A stretch of 64,000 bases of DNA from Bin87 sp965203195. Lineage in GTDB: Bacteria > Chloroflexota > Dehalococcoidia > Lucifugimonadales > UBA3495. The stretch is from assembly GCA_965203195.1 (NCBI GenBank), contig OZ241860.1, forward strand, positions 2,852,001-2,916,000, read 5' to 3'. The position numbers and the translations under genes were made by a program. This document shows positions 17,268 through 27,900 of the stretch, piece after piece. The notes beneath the pieces were generated by a model, which was not told the DNA's origin, made no database searches, and was given only the letters and a program-made list of their open reading frames with translations. The first letter of the stretch is position 1; each line of letters begins with the position of its first letter.

Positions 17268-18407
17268 CGGCACGGTGATGACGGCTACGCTGCGCAGGTC
17301 GGCCAGGGCCAGGGCGTAGTCTGCGGCGGACTGGCCGATTACGGCGGGATGGACGCTGCGGCCGCTGGCGCGGGCGATGAGCCCGGCCCGGTGATGGGCG
17401 CGGGTGACGTCTCCGTCCTGTATGGTGGTGGATATTTCCGCGGCGATCAGAACGACGTCATCGGCGTCGTCGCGGCCGGTGAGGACAATGTCGATATGAC
17501 CGACGTCGTCGGCTTCATCGTCGCTGATGAGATCGGAGTCGCGGATGGAAGTCATCAGACGGCCCGGTTCCCAGTCGGTGTGGGCGATGGTTACATCGCG
17601 CAATCCGAAGAGGCGACGCACGCGGCGGGGCGTGGATTGGGCGGCGTGTTTTTCGTACCGGGTGCCGGTGATGTTGGCGAGGCGGCCGGATACGGTGGCG
17701 AGGTCGGTGCGCATGGTCTGCTGGGAGCGCGCCAGATCGCGGACGGTTTCGGCCAGTTCGGCGACGGTGGCGCGGAGTTCGGCGATGGCATTGCGCTGTT
17801 CGGCGATGGCATTGCGCTGTTCGGCCTGTTCTTTGATCAGTTCGGCGATGGCGGCGCGGAGTTCGGCGATGGCATTGCGCTGTTCGGCCTGTTCTTTGGT
17901 TAGTTCGGCGATGGCGGCGGTGTTTCGCTCCTGGCCAGCGACGAGCTGGGCTATGATGGCGTTGTTTCGCTCCTGGCCGGCGACGAGTTGGGCGACGGTG
18001 GCGCGGAGTTCGGCTTGGCCCTGGGTTAGTTCGGCGATGGCATTGCGCTGTTCAGCCTGTTCCTTGATTAGTTGGGCGATGGCGGCGTTGTTGCGCTCCT
18101 GCCCTGCCACGATGGCGGCGATGTTCTCCCGATCCTGCCGCAGCAGGTCGGTTATGGCGCTGACCAGCTGGTCGTAGGTGCCAGTTTGATGCTGCGCCAG
18201 CTGCTGGGCGATGTCGTTAACCTGGCCGGCCAGCCGGTCGTGGGAGGCGGCCTGGTGCTGCGCCAGCTGCTGGACGCTGTGGTTAACCTGGCCTACCAGC
18301 TGGATCAGGCTGGCGATGTCCTCGCGGTTCTGGGCGGCGAGCCGGGCTACTTCGGGCAATGTGGTTGGCATTGGGGCGGACGATGTCATAGGGCTACTCC
18401 CGGGCAA
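17250..18407 (-). CDS. Coiled-coil protein with C-terminal PD-(D/E)XK-like domain
   Basis: A 385-residue protein. The first 245 residues are helical, with repeats such as QRNAIAEL, VAGQERNNAAIAQL and QLAQHQ in heptad register, predicting a long coiled coil. From about 250 the chain becomes globular: RRLFGLRDVTIAHTDWEPGR, then DIVLTGRDDADDVVLIAAEI followed by ST and a helix with RAHHRAGLIARASG. The Asp/Glu spacing with a strand-helix suits a PD-(D/E)XK nuclease core with a variant last residue. The end, SVAVITVPP, is the closing strand. It has the same layout as the 13184-14104 protein but different repeat sequence. Function is unknown. Confidence 0.72.
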   Translation of the reverse strand: MPGSSPMTSSAPMPTTLPEVARLAAQNREDIASLIQLVGQVNHSVQQLAQHQAASHDRLAGQVNDIAQQLAQHQTGTYDQLVSAITDLLRQDRENIAAIVAGQERNNAAIAQLIKEQAEQRNAIAELTQGQAELRATVAQLVAGQERNNAIIAQLVAGQERNTAAIAELTKEQAEQRNAIAELRAAIAELIKEQAEQRNAIAEQRNAIAELRATVAELAETVRDLARSQQTMRTDLATVSGRLANITGTRYEKHAAQSTPRRVRRLFGLRDVTIAHTDWEPGRLMTSIRDSDLISDDEADDVGHIDIVLTGRDDADDVVLIAAEISTTIQDGDVTRAHHRAGLIARASGRSVHPAVIGQSAADYALALADLRSVAVITVPPPVPD

Positions 18408-18529
18408 TGGCTACGGTTCCATTGTAACACAGCCCCGGTGTAGCACAGACGGCCGCGGAACTTGCGGGCGATGGGGGCGTGGCACCGGAATCTGGCGGCA
18501 CCCTGGGTTCCCGCGACAGCGGCGGCGTC

Positions 18530-18549
18530 ATTCCGGCGAGAGCCGGAAT
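18530..18549. repeat. Short REP-like palindrome
   Basis: ATTCCGGC, GAGA, GCCGGAAT forms an 8-bp stem with a tetraloop in the 224-base gap after the coiled-coil gene. The wording matches palindromic units found dispersed in many GC-rich genomes. Only one full copy was noticed here. Confidence 0.5.
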
Positions 18550-18631
18550 CCGGGCGTACTGGCAGCCGGATACATAGCAACGGACACCGATTCCAGATTT
18601 CTGCTTTATTAGGGCGTGTCACTAAATTATT

Positions 18632-19270
18632 TTAGCCCACAGCGCCAGGATGCGTATCTGGCATATCGCTAGGTACGAAGCCGCATTCTGCGCATAGCGC
18701 GTCGTCGCGCCGCTCCTTCAACTTGCCAAATCCATTCCCCACCAGATGGAGTGCCTGGCACGACTCCGCATCATACTCCCGCGCCGCCGCCAGTACACGG
18801 TTGGTGTCATAGCCCCGATCCGCCAGCAGATGCCCCACCGCAATGCCGTCCAGCAACGCTTCCGCCTGGGTACAATGGGCCCCCGCCGTGGCCAGCATTC
18901 GAACTGGGATTCCGTGGGCGTCCACGGCTAGATGGAATTTTGGTAGTCAGCCCCCTTTGGCGCGCCCCACCGCCTGATTGCTCTTTGCTGCCCCTCTGCC
19001 GTTCTGATGTACTTTGACATACTGCCGCCAATCATCAGCCACTCCAAGGCAGGAGCGTTGGCCAAGTTGTCCAGGAGTTGATCCCACGTGCCGTCTTTCT
19101 GCCAGTTTCAGAAACGATTGTAGGTAGAGATCCGGCGTCCGTAACCCGGGGACAGGTCGTGCCAGGGTGCGTGAGTGCGGAGAACCCAAAACACGGTGTT
19201 GATCAAGCGGCGGTTTTCTGGGAGGGTCGTCCCATTTTGTCGGGGCGGCTGGGGAGGACAGGCTACAGGA
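18632..19270 (-). pseudogene. Decayed IS5-family transposase
   Basis: On the minus strand three frames together spell an IS5-type transposase. The N-terminal part NTVFWVLRTHAPWHDLSPGYG comes first, then WDQLLDNLANAPALEWLMIG- and AKSNQAVGRAKGG-like pieces. The C-terminal part is DAHGIPVRMLATAGAHCTQ followed by LLADRGYDTNRVL. At least two frameshifts and stops separate them, so no active enzyme can be made. AGGGCGTGTCACTAAATTA at about 18612-18630 looks like one IS427-type terminal repeat, but the opposite end is not clear, so the borders are approximate. Confidence 0.75.
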
Positions 19271-19280
19271 GATCCCAGGG

Positions 19281-19330
19281 GCGATGGACGGAACACAACC
19301 TGTAGGCGTTGTTGCCAGAGCAGGGCTTGA
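19281..19330 (+). pseudogene. Tiny fragment of a second transposase
   Basis: The plus-strand bases ATGGACGGAACACAACCTG and about 25 more match, with few changes, the segment at 42028-42065 that encodes WTEHNLLALLQEL at the end of another decayed transposase. Here an in-frame TAG breaks it. It abuts the IS5 remnant, implying nested insertions. Confidence 0.6.
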
Positions 19331-19512
19331 TCAACCAAACCACCTAAAACGAAGTGTTACCGTATTTTGGGTGCCGGATGCCTCGCATTCCCACGATGCT
19401 GGAGCCGAGTGCCGGCCAGCCGGTACAGGCGCGTATGATAGACATTTTTGTGTGCGATGGTTGCGCCCGGTTTGGCCGCAGTGATACTCTGACCGGGGAG
19501 GGAAAATCCGTA

Positions 19513-20022
19513 ATGATTAACCGCAACCGCAGCCCAGACTCCGCCCGCCGGCCCGGATGGCGCGAAACCATCTGGAGCGTTCCCGGGTCTTTCGTTTTCG
19601 CCTATTTCGCGCTGGTGACGACATTGGGCCTGCCGGCGGTGGCGGTCATAGTGTGGCGGGAAGCCGCCAACGGCGTTGACGCCGCCGGCTGGTGGTTGTG
19701 GCCTACTGCCCTCACCATTGAAGCCGCGCCGCTCTGCGGGGTGGTGGGCATCGGAATCGCATTTTCCGCACTGGTCACAGTGCAAGGAGCAGCCTGTCTT
19801 ATGGTGCTTTACCAGTACGCCGTCAACCGCTGGGTCAAACCCGTCATCAACCGGAATGTCGAGGCCGGCCGCGCCGAAGGTCGGGCCGAGGGGATAACCG
19901 AGGGCCGCGCCGAAGGGGTAACCCAAGCCGACCAGGAATGGGCCGGCTGGCTGGCCCGCAAAGAGGCCGCCGAAAGCAGGGGCCTCCCCTTTGACGAACC
20001 GCCGCCCAACGCGCGCCGCTAA
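19513..20022 (+). CDS. Hypothetical membrane protein with charged repeat tail
   Basis: A 169-residue protein with no recognised family. Residues about 22-47 (VPGSFVFAYFALVTTLGLP) and about 58-100 are hydrophobic and should form two or three membrane spans. After NRWVKPVINRNVEAG comes a short hydrophilic repeat, GRAEGRAEGITEGRAEGVT, and a charged tail. ATG 19513 is preceded by GGGGAGGG at about ten bases. The upstream in-frame stretch overlaps IS debris and is unlikely to be coding. Repeats of this kind are often seen at the end of small membrane proteins in this type of genome, role unknown. Confidence 0.6.
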   Translation: MINRNRSPDSARRPGWRETIWSVPGSFVFAYFALVTTLGLPAVAVIVWREAANGVDAAGWWLWPTALTIEAAPLCGVVGIGIAFSALVTVQGAACLMVLYQYAVNRWVKPVINRNVEAGRAEGRAEGITEGRAEGVTQADQEWAGWLARKEAAESRGLPFDEPPPNARR

Positions 20023-20097
20023 CCGCGCCGTCAAAGCGGCCCACCCGTCTATCTATCTACCCACTACCGATCTGCTATCCACCGGAGGAATGCCAGT

Positions 20098-21852
20098 ATG
20101 AAACTGCAAGTGCTGTCGCCCGCCGCGGCGCGGGTTGACTTCAAGGTGCCCCCGGCGCGGCGGCTGGACACGCTGGCCGGCAAGACCATCGGCCTCTACA
20201 ACAATATGACCGGCGGGGCCGATGTGGCCGTGAACCGCGTCGCCGAACATCTCGCCGAAAGGTTCGCCGGCGTCCGGTTTGAACGCTACGGCGGCGACAT
20301 CAGACCCGGACGGCCGGCCCTGAGCCGCGGCGTCCATATTGACGAAGGCGAGGCGGCCGTCATCGCCGCCGAAGTTGACGGGATGATTGGCGCCACCGCC
20401 CATTGAGGGGGCTGCACATCGTGGCTTGCCCACGATATGGTCGCTATGGAAAAGGCCGGCGTACCCGCCGTGGGCATCGCCGCCCGCAGCTTCGCCCGCG
20501 CCTGGCAATCCTGCGTGGACGGCTGGGGGCAGCCGGGCACGGCGTTTGTCGCCATCCCCCACGCCACCACCGGCCAGCAGGCCGATTATATCCACAAAAT
20601 GGTGGACGAACAGGTTGACGGCATTATCGCCGGGCTGACCACGCTGACGGCGCAGACCGCCATCGCCCCCGGCAGCGTCAACGGCGTACAGGCAAACGGC
20701 ATACAAGCAAACGGCAGCCAGGCAATGGAGTCTTTTACCCTGGAGCTGGACGCTTCCCCGGCAGGGCTGGATGCGGTCAACCGCTTTTTTGAGGAACGGG
20801 ACTGGAGCGACGGCATCCCGGTGGTTCCGCCCACGCCGGCGGCGGTAGAGGCGATGCTCAAAGGCACCCGGCGCGCGCCGCAGGACGTGGTGATGGTGAT
20901 GGAGCCGGGCTTCGGACTGGCTACGGTGGAGAAAATCGCCGTTAATGCGGTTATGGCCGGCTGCCGCCCGGAGCAGTTTCCAATCCTGCTGGCGGCGCTG
21001 GACTGCCTGGCCCAGCCGGAGATGAACCACCGGGATATGCAGGTGTCAGGGCACACCGAAGCGCCGCTGATTCTGGTGAACGGCCCGGCGGCGCAGCGGG
21101 CGGGCGTCAACTACGGCACCTCGGCGATGGGGCCGGGCGTGGTCAACAAGGCGAACACCGCCATCGGGCGGGCGCTGCGGCTGTGCCTCATCAACATCGG
21201 CTACTGCAAGGCCGGCGCCGGCGACCCCAACTTTATCGGCCTGCCCACCAAGTTCGGAATGTGCATCGCCGAAAACGAGGAAACCAGCCCCTGGCCGCCT
21301 TACCACACCGACCTGGGCTTTGCGCCGGAGGACAGCGCCGTTACGGTGGTTACCGTAACCGGCCCCACGGACATTCTGGACTCCGGCTCGCGCAATCACC
21401 GGGACACGCTGGAAAACATTGCCGCAATGATGTTCTACCGGCATTCCGGCGGCGGCGGCTGGATACACGGGCGGCAGTCGGCGCAGGTGGGGCACAGCAG
21501 CAAGCGCGTTCCTTACCAGGGGCCTTATCACCCCATTATGCTCAGCCCTTCGCGGGCGGTGATTCTGGCCAACGCCGGGATGAGCAAGCGGGACGCCCAG
21601 GAATGGCTGCACCAGCGCTGCCGGGTATCCCTGCGAGAGGCCATGGGGTCGCGCCCGATGGCCACGGACGATGCCGGCCGCTGGCGCGACTGCCCGGAGC
21701 TACAGCCCCTGGCGGATGACCCGGACGCCACCATACCGGCGCTGGAAACGCCGGAGCAGTACCTGCTGTTCGTGACCGGCGGCTCAACCCACTACGCCAA
21801 CTTTTTCTACGGCACTTACGGGATTGCAACGATGCCCGTTGAGGAAGTTTAG
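20098..21852 (+). CDS. UGSC-family candidate selenoprotein, two-domain, with in-frame TGA (Sec) at codon 103
   Basis: Reading the single in-frame TGA at 20404-20406 as selenocysteine gives one 584-residue protein. Before it comes MIGATAH; after it, in the same frame, GGCTSWLAHDMVAMEKAG. This is the UGSC-family signature (Sec-Gly-x-Cys followed by TSW..HD), here as Sec-Gly-Gly-Cys. The first domain continues to about residue 195. A second domain, from about 220 to the end, carries ERDWSDGIPVVPPTP, NAVMAGCRPEQFPILLAAL and IGYCKAGAGDPNFIGLPTKF; I know no reaction for it. GGAGG precedes ATG 20098. A hairpin follows the TGA. Without Sec insertion only a 102-residue fragment would be made. The alternative is a nonsense mutation. 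Confidence 0.82.
20407..20436 (+). promoter_or_regulatory. Candidate bacterial SECIS hairpin
   Basis: ATCGTGG (20418-20424) pairs perfectly with CCACGAT (20430-20436) around the loop CTTGC, starting 11 bases after the in-frame TGA. The loop begins 18 bases after the TGA, within the range known for bacterial SECIS elements. Opening the last G-C pair puts a G first in the loop, as the family usually requires. It lies inside the coding sequence, as all bacterial SECIS elements do. Confidence 0.6.
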
Positions 21853-21882
21853 GCGACCGGCACAGCCGGACACCGACTGTGA

Positions 21883-21920
21883 CGGCCTGCCGCCGGGGAT
21901 ATACCTCCGGCGGCAGGCCG
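21883..21920. terminator. Hairpin between convergent genes
   Basis: A 14-bp perfect GC-rich stem (CGGCCTGCCGCCGG and complement) with a 10-base loop lies between the UGSC-family gene and the end of the giant surface-protein gene. No strong T tract follows on either strand. Confidence 0.65.
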
Positions 21921-21937
21921 CTTTACGGGCCGCCGTG

Positions 21938-24900
21938 CTATTGGCTGCCCGCCGCTGGCAGGTCAAACCGGACGATGTTGGCCAGGGTGTAGCCACCGTC
22001 GGGGAGCAGCACTATGAGCAGGGCTACATAGGTGGCGCCCGCCGTGCGGTCGGCGCAGGTGTAGGTGGAGGCGTCCAGGCCGGGCAGCGTGTCCAGGCAG
22101 TAGTCGGTGTCATCGGCGATGTTGACTACTACCGCCACTTGCGAGGCGCCGGCCGCCGGGGGCGTCCAGGACAAAACGACCGTCCCCGGATCGTCGCCCA
22201 CGGACGCCGCCAGGTCCAGCACCGTGCCCGGGGGCAGGGCGTAGGCGGCCGCATAGGCGGCCTGGCCCGTTGCGCCGGCGGCGCAGACCCGGTCGCCCAG
22301 GTCGCGGGCGCCGGCCAGCTCCGTCCAGCTGCCGGCGGCGTAGCGCAGCAGGGTCAGCACCAGGGCGGAACCCGCTTCGGCGCGCAGGGCGTCGGATACG
22401 GGCAAGCAGATTTCCAGGCCATCGTCCGGCGCATCGGATACCGATACCGCCACCGCCGGCCCGATGCCGAAGCCGGCGCCGGTGGCTACCGTGGGCGTAT
22501 CGTCCGCCGGCGCAGATACGGTGGCGGTGGCGGCGCTGCCCGGCGGGGCATAGACGCTTACGCCGGCCGGGGCGTCCGGGGTGGTGGTTATTGACCCGGC
22601 CGGCAACGGCGCCAGCGTGTCGTCCACGGAGGCCAGCACCTGGCCGGTTTGGCCGGCGTAGCCGCCGCCTTGCGCCGTCATCCGCAGGGTGGCCAGCTCA
22701 TCGCCCCCGCCGGCGTCGGCGCGGGTAATGACTAGGACGGCCTGCGGCGTGTCCCAGTTGGTTGGCGTGAAGGTTAGCGCTGTCGGGCGCACGGTGACAT
22801 CGGGATTGTCGCTGGCAATGGACACAGTGACATTGCCTGACGGTTGGGCGGTCAGCGATACGATGTAGGCGCTGATGCCGTTTTCAATCAGGTTCAGCAC
22901 GGTAGGGGTGATGGACAGCCCTGGTGTGTCGTCGTCGGTTACGGACACTGTTACCGATACCGCCGGGGCGTCGCCGTAGCCTCCGCCCGACGCCGTGTGC
23001 GTCAGCGTAGCCGCGTCGTTGGCGGTATCGCCATCGGAGGCCGCGCTTACGGTGACCCGCTGCGGCGTGGACCAGTTGGCCGTGGTGAAAGTTAGCGATG
23101 CCGGCCGGGTGGTCACATCAGGGTTGTCGCTGGCGATGGTTACGATTACATTGTCGTCGGGGCGCGTAGCCAGGGCTACGGTGTAGGAACCACTGCCGCC
23201 CTCGGTCAGGCGCAGCGCCGTGGTCGATACCGACAGGGCCGGGTCGGGCGCCGGCGGCGGGGCGGTGGTGTCGTTCACCGTTACGCCCACCGTGGCGATG
23301 ACGTCGTAGTAGTGGGCGCCGTTGGCCGTGTGGGTGATGGTGGCGGTTTCGTTATTCCGGTCGGCGTCGGACGCGGCGGTTACGGTTATGGTGCGCGGCG
23401 CCATATCCAGAGGGCGGAGGGTGACTTCCGTGGGCGACACCGTTACCGCCGGGTTATCGCTGGCGATGGCTACCGTTACGGCGCCGGTGAGGATGCGCGT
23501 GTCCAGCTCCACCGTGTAGGTTGCCGTGCCGCCTTCATCTATAGTGAGGCTGCGCGGGACGAAAGCCAGGCGAGGCGGTACGGCGCGGTTCACCGTCACC
23601 GTGTAAGTGCATGGCTTCTCCCCATTGTTCTCCACCGAGCAGGGCGTCTCCGCCGCCGTCTCATCGGGGGTTTCGCCGTCGGTGGTTTCGCCGTCCATCG
23701 TTTCATCCGGTTCCGGCTCCGGCGGGGTCACTACGATGGTGATTTGGTTGCCGCGGTACTTCAGCGGAACTTCTACCTCGGCGCCGCTGCTGACCGCTTG
23801 GCCGTTGAGGGTCATCGTGGAACCTGCCAGCAGGCCGGGAGTCACGGTGACGCTGGCGATTTGGTTGGCTACGCTGGCGCGGTAGTCGTAGGTTAGGCTG
23901 ACGAAAGGCGGGGCCAGGCCCACCGCATCGCCCTCGGAATCGGTCAGCGTAAGCGACAGCAGCTGGTTGGGGCGCACGGCGACGATGCTGACGGTGACCT
24001 CGTCGTACACCGACCGGCCGCCGGCGGTCAGCGTGAGCCGGAAGGTCATCGTCGTGTCGCTGGTCAGGCCGGTGGGGGCCAGGAAAGTGGGCGCTGGCGT
24101 AGTGGCGCCGTTGATGGTCACCGCGGGCGTGGCCTCGGTGGGCATTCGCGTCCACCTATAGGCAGCGCCGCTGGGCGCGCGGCTGCCGCTGCCGTCCAGC
24201 GTCACCGTCTGGCCGGAGTAAGCCTCCACAGCGGCGCCCGCCTCCGCCAGCAGCGGACGCTGAATATCCAAATCAGCGGCGCTGCCGTACTTCAGCGCCG
24301 GGTAATGCCCCACGCGGAAATCCCACGGGTCATCCCGGCCCTGGTCGTCGCCGGTGTCGGCATCGCCGTCCACATTCAGATTCCAGTTGGCGTAAATGCC
24401 GGTGTAGCCGGCGAGCTGTAGGTCGGCGGCGCTGTGGCTGGCCCCGCCGCCGCCGGTGCGTGTGCAAACATCGGTATCCCAGTAGCTGTTGGTGATGGTG
24501 CCGGTTATAGGAGTGAAGCCGGTACCGGTGTTGACCGCCAGGCAGCCAAACTCGGCGTCAGTGCCGCCACCCTGCACCGCGCCGGCGGCGTAGCTGGCCA
24601 CAATCGTGCCGCGCACATTGCTGCCCACCAGCCCGCCGGCGTTAGTGGCCTCGCCGTTGCTGTTGGAAACGCGGGCAGTGGAGTAACTGGCGCGCACCGT
24701 GCCGCGCTCCGACGGGCTCACCCCGTTCTGGCCCACCAGCCCGCCGGCAACTGAGCCTTCCCCCATGGTGGTGATGGAGCCGCCGCGGACCCAGGAGGCA
24801 TTGATCGTGCCCTTGTTAATGCCCACCAGGGCGCCGAATCTCCAGTAGCCAACGCTCGGGTTCAGCCCACCGGACAGAACCGGCTCAATCAGCCCCACCG

Positions 24901-27900
24901 CAGAGATGCGGCCGGTAAGTTCCGCGAACAACCCCTTGTGGCCTTGTTGGGTGTTCGTAATGTGCATATTGGAAATGGTGTGGCCGTTCCCCTGGAAAGT
25001 GGCGGAGTAGGTGCCGCCGATGGCGCGGAAGTCCGCAATCTCGTCGCTGGCGTTCACCATGCCGTCGCCGTTGGTGTCGAAGTCCAGGTTGGCGCGCAGT
25101 TCGTAGCCCGCGCAGGTTCCGGGGCAGCCCATGCCCGTCTGGTAGCCGGGGTAGGCGGACAGGTAGCCGGCGGCGCCGGCGCCCGTCAGGCCGGCGCCGT
25201 CGCCGTTCAGGTCGTGGCGGATGGCGTTGAGCTGGGCCAGGTTGCCCACATCAATGAGGTTGTCGTTGTCCAGGTCGTAGTCGGCCGGCGTCGGGACGGG
25301 CGTGAGTTGGCGCGCGATGTCCAGCGGGCCGCGGCTGTGTTGCAGTACCGGGTACTGGCTGCTGCCGCCGAAGTGCCACGGGTCGTCGCCGCCGGCCTGC
25401 TCGTCCAGGTTGAGGTTCCAGTTCACATAGATGCCGGAGCCGTATTCGGTGGGGCCTTGCAGCGCGGCTGTGGTCTGGCCCATGCCGCCGCCGGGGCTGG
25501 TGGACCGACCGGTGCCGGCAGTGGTGTTGTCGTAGTAGCTGAAGGCTACCTGGCTGGTTACGGCGCCACCCACAGCGGCGCCCACCAGGCCGCCCAGAGC
25601 ATTGGTTCCCCCGCCGCTGGCGGATACCCGGCCGGTGGCGTAGCTGCTGTGGATGAGGTGGGGGTTGGCGCCGTCGGGGGCGCCGGCCAGCTCGCCCACC
25701 AAACCGCCCAGCGTATTGGTTCCGCCGCCGCTGGTGGTGACCGTCCCGGTGGCGTAGGTGGCGCGCACCAGCGTGGCGGTGGTGTCCACCCGCCCGGCCA
25801 GACCGCCCAATTTGCTGTTGGCGGCGGTGGTGGATACATTGCCGGTGGCGTAGCTGGCGGACACTATCGCGCCGCCCGTGATCACTCCCGCCAGGCCGCC
25901 CGCCAGGTTGCCCAAACCCCCGCTGGCAAAGCTGCCGGCTCCGCTGGCAGACACCGCGCGCGTGGCATAACTGTCGGTTACGGTGGTGCCGGTGGAATCG
26001 ATCTGCCCCACCAGGCCGCCGACGAAGCTGTTCGGGCCGCTGCCGGCAACCGCGCTGGCGCCGGTGGCGGAGCTGTCCCGCACATCGGCGCCGCCGTTGA
26101 GGATGCCCACCAGGCCCCCGGCTTTGCCCTCGGCATCGGAAGCGGACACCGCGCCGGTGGCGGAGCTGCCGGTCACCTGGCCGTTGATCCCGTTCTGCCC
26201 CACCAGGCCGCCGGCTACCGAGTCGCCGGACACCACGCCGGTGGCGGAGCTGTCCCGGATCAGGCCGGGGCCGCCGGCCTCGTTGGCGTTCTGCCCCACC
26301 AGGCCGCCGGCCCGGTCGATGCCCGTTGGGGGGGCATTGGCGCCGGTGGCGGTGGCGGCGCAGCTGGCGCTGCTGTCGCGGACGGTTCCGGCGTTGTAGC
26401 CCAGCAGACAGCCGACCAGGTTGAAGGCGTTGCCGGCCACGACGCCCTGGCGCCCGGTGACCGAACCGCCCGTAACCGCGCTGCCGCGCACCACGCTGCC
26501 GGCGTTGCTGCGCCCGGCCAAAGCGCCGGTGCGAACCCATGTACTGCCGGTGGCGGCTCCGCCGCTCCGCACATTGTTCACACTGGGCTCCGCCAGCGTC
26601 ACATTCCGCACCACGCCGGGGACGGCGGGGACGGCCGGGGACGCCGTGGGGTTGCCGGGGATGCCAATGTCCGCGAACAGGCCCACGAAGGTGGCCGCAT
26701 CGGCGCCGTCCGTGGACAGGTTGATGTACAGGTTGGAAATGGTGTTTCCGTTGCCGTCAAAGGTGGCGACGAAGGGCCGGGGCGTACCGCTATGGCCGCC
26801 GAGGGGCGTCCAGCCGGCGCCGCCGTTCCAGTAGTCATCGGCGGCGTTGGCGCTCCCGCTGCCGTCGGTGTCGAAGTCCAAGTCGGACATCAGCTCGTAG
26901 CCGAGGCACGTCCTTACTACGGGATCGCTGTGGGAGCAGCCCATGCGGCCGGCCGTGCCCATCTCGGCGTCGCTGCCCACATCGCCGACGGGGAAGGCGG
27001 CCCGGTAGGCCAGCACGCTGGTGGGGCGCCCGTCGCCGTCCAGATCCAGGCGGATGGCGTCCAGCTGGGCCAAAGTGGTGATTTCAATGAGGCCGTCGCT
27101 GTCGGTATCGTAGTCGGCGCCGGCGGAACCCTGGGCCGCCGGGGAGAAGCCGCCGTACTTCAGCGTCGGGTACTGGTCGTTAGCGCCGAAGTGCCACGGG
27201 TCATCGTTGCCCATTGCGCCGTCCACATCTACATTCCAGTTGGCGTAAATGCCCGTGTACCCGGTGATGCTTTGCAGTTCGGCGGTGGTCTTGCCCTCGC
27301 CGCCGCCGTAGCTGCTGGCCTGGTTGGTGCCGGAAGTGGAGTTGTCCCAGTAGCTGTCGGTGACCCCGCTGGCGCTGCTGCCGCCGCCGACGAGGCCGCC
27401 CAGAACCCGGCCGGTGGTGCTGGTTCCGCTGCCGGCGACCTCGCCCCGGGCGTAGCTGGCGGTGACGGTGGCGGTAGTCGCGCCCAAGAGGTTAAGGCTG
27501 CCGACCAGGCCGCCGACCCGTCCGTTGGGGCTGTCGTCAACGTTGACATCGCCGAAGGCGTGGCTGGCGACGATCTTGCCGCCCAGGCTGGTTCCCACCA
27601 GCCCGCCGGCCCGGACCATGGGGCCGTCGACGGTTACGGCGACATCGGCCCAGCTGGCGTTGACCGCGCTCCGGTTGCCGCTTTCCCCCACCAGGCCGCC
27701 GACCTGGGAGCTGGAACTGGCGTAGGCGTCGATGGCCCTGACTTCGCCGGTGGCGCTGCTGGCGGTTACCGTGCCAAAGCTCTGCCCCACCAGGGCGCCG
27801 GCATAGACGATGCCGGTGCCGGTGCGCTCGCGGTTCATATAGACATCGGTCAGGCTCACGCCCCTGATGACGCCGCCCCGGTCCACTTTTGCGAACAGAC

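Noticed and set aside
20404..20406. Reading the TGA as an ordinary nonsense mutation in a pseudogene
   Set aside because: It is the only disruption in 585 codons, lies exactly at the family's Sec position and is followed by a hairpin. It remains the main alternative and is kept as the refutation test.
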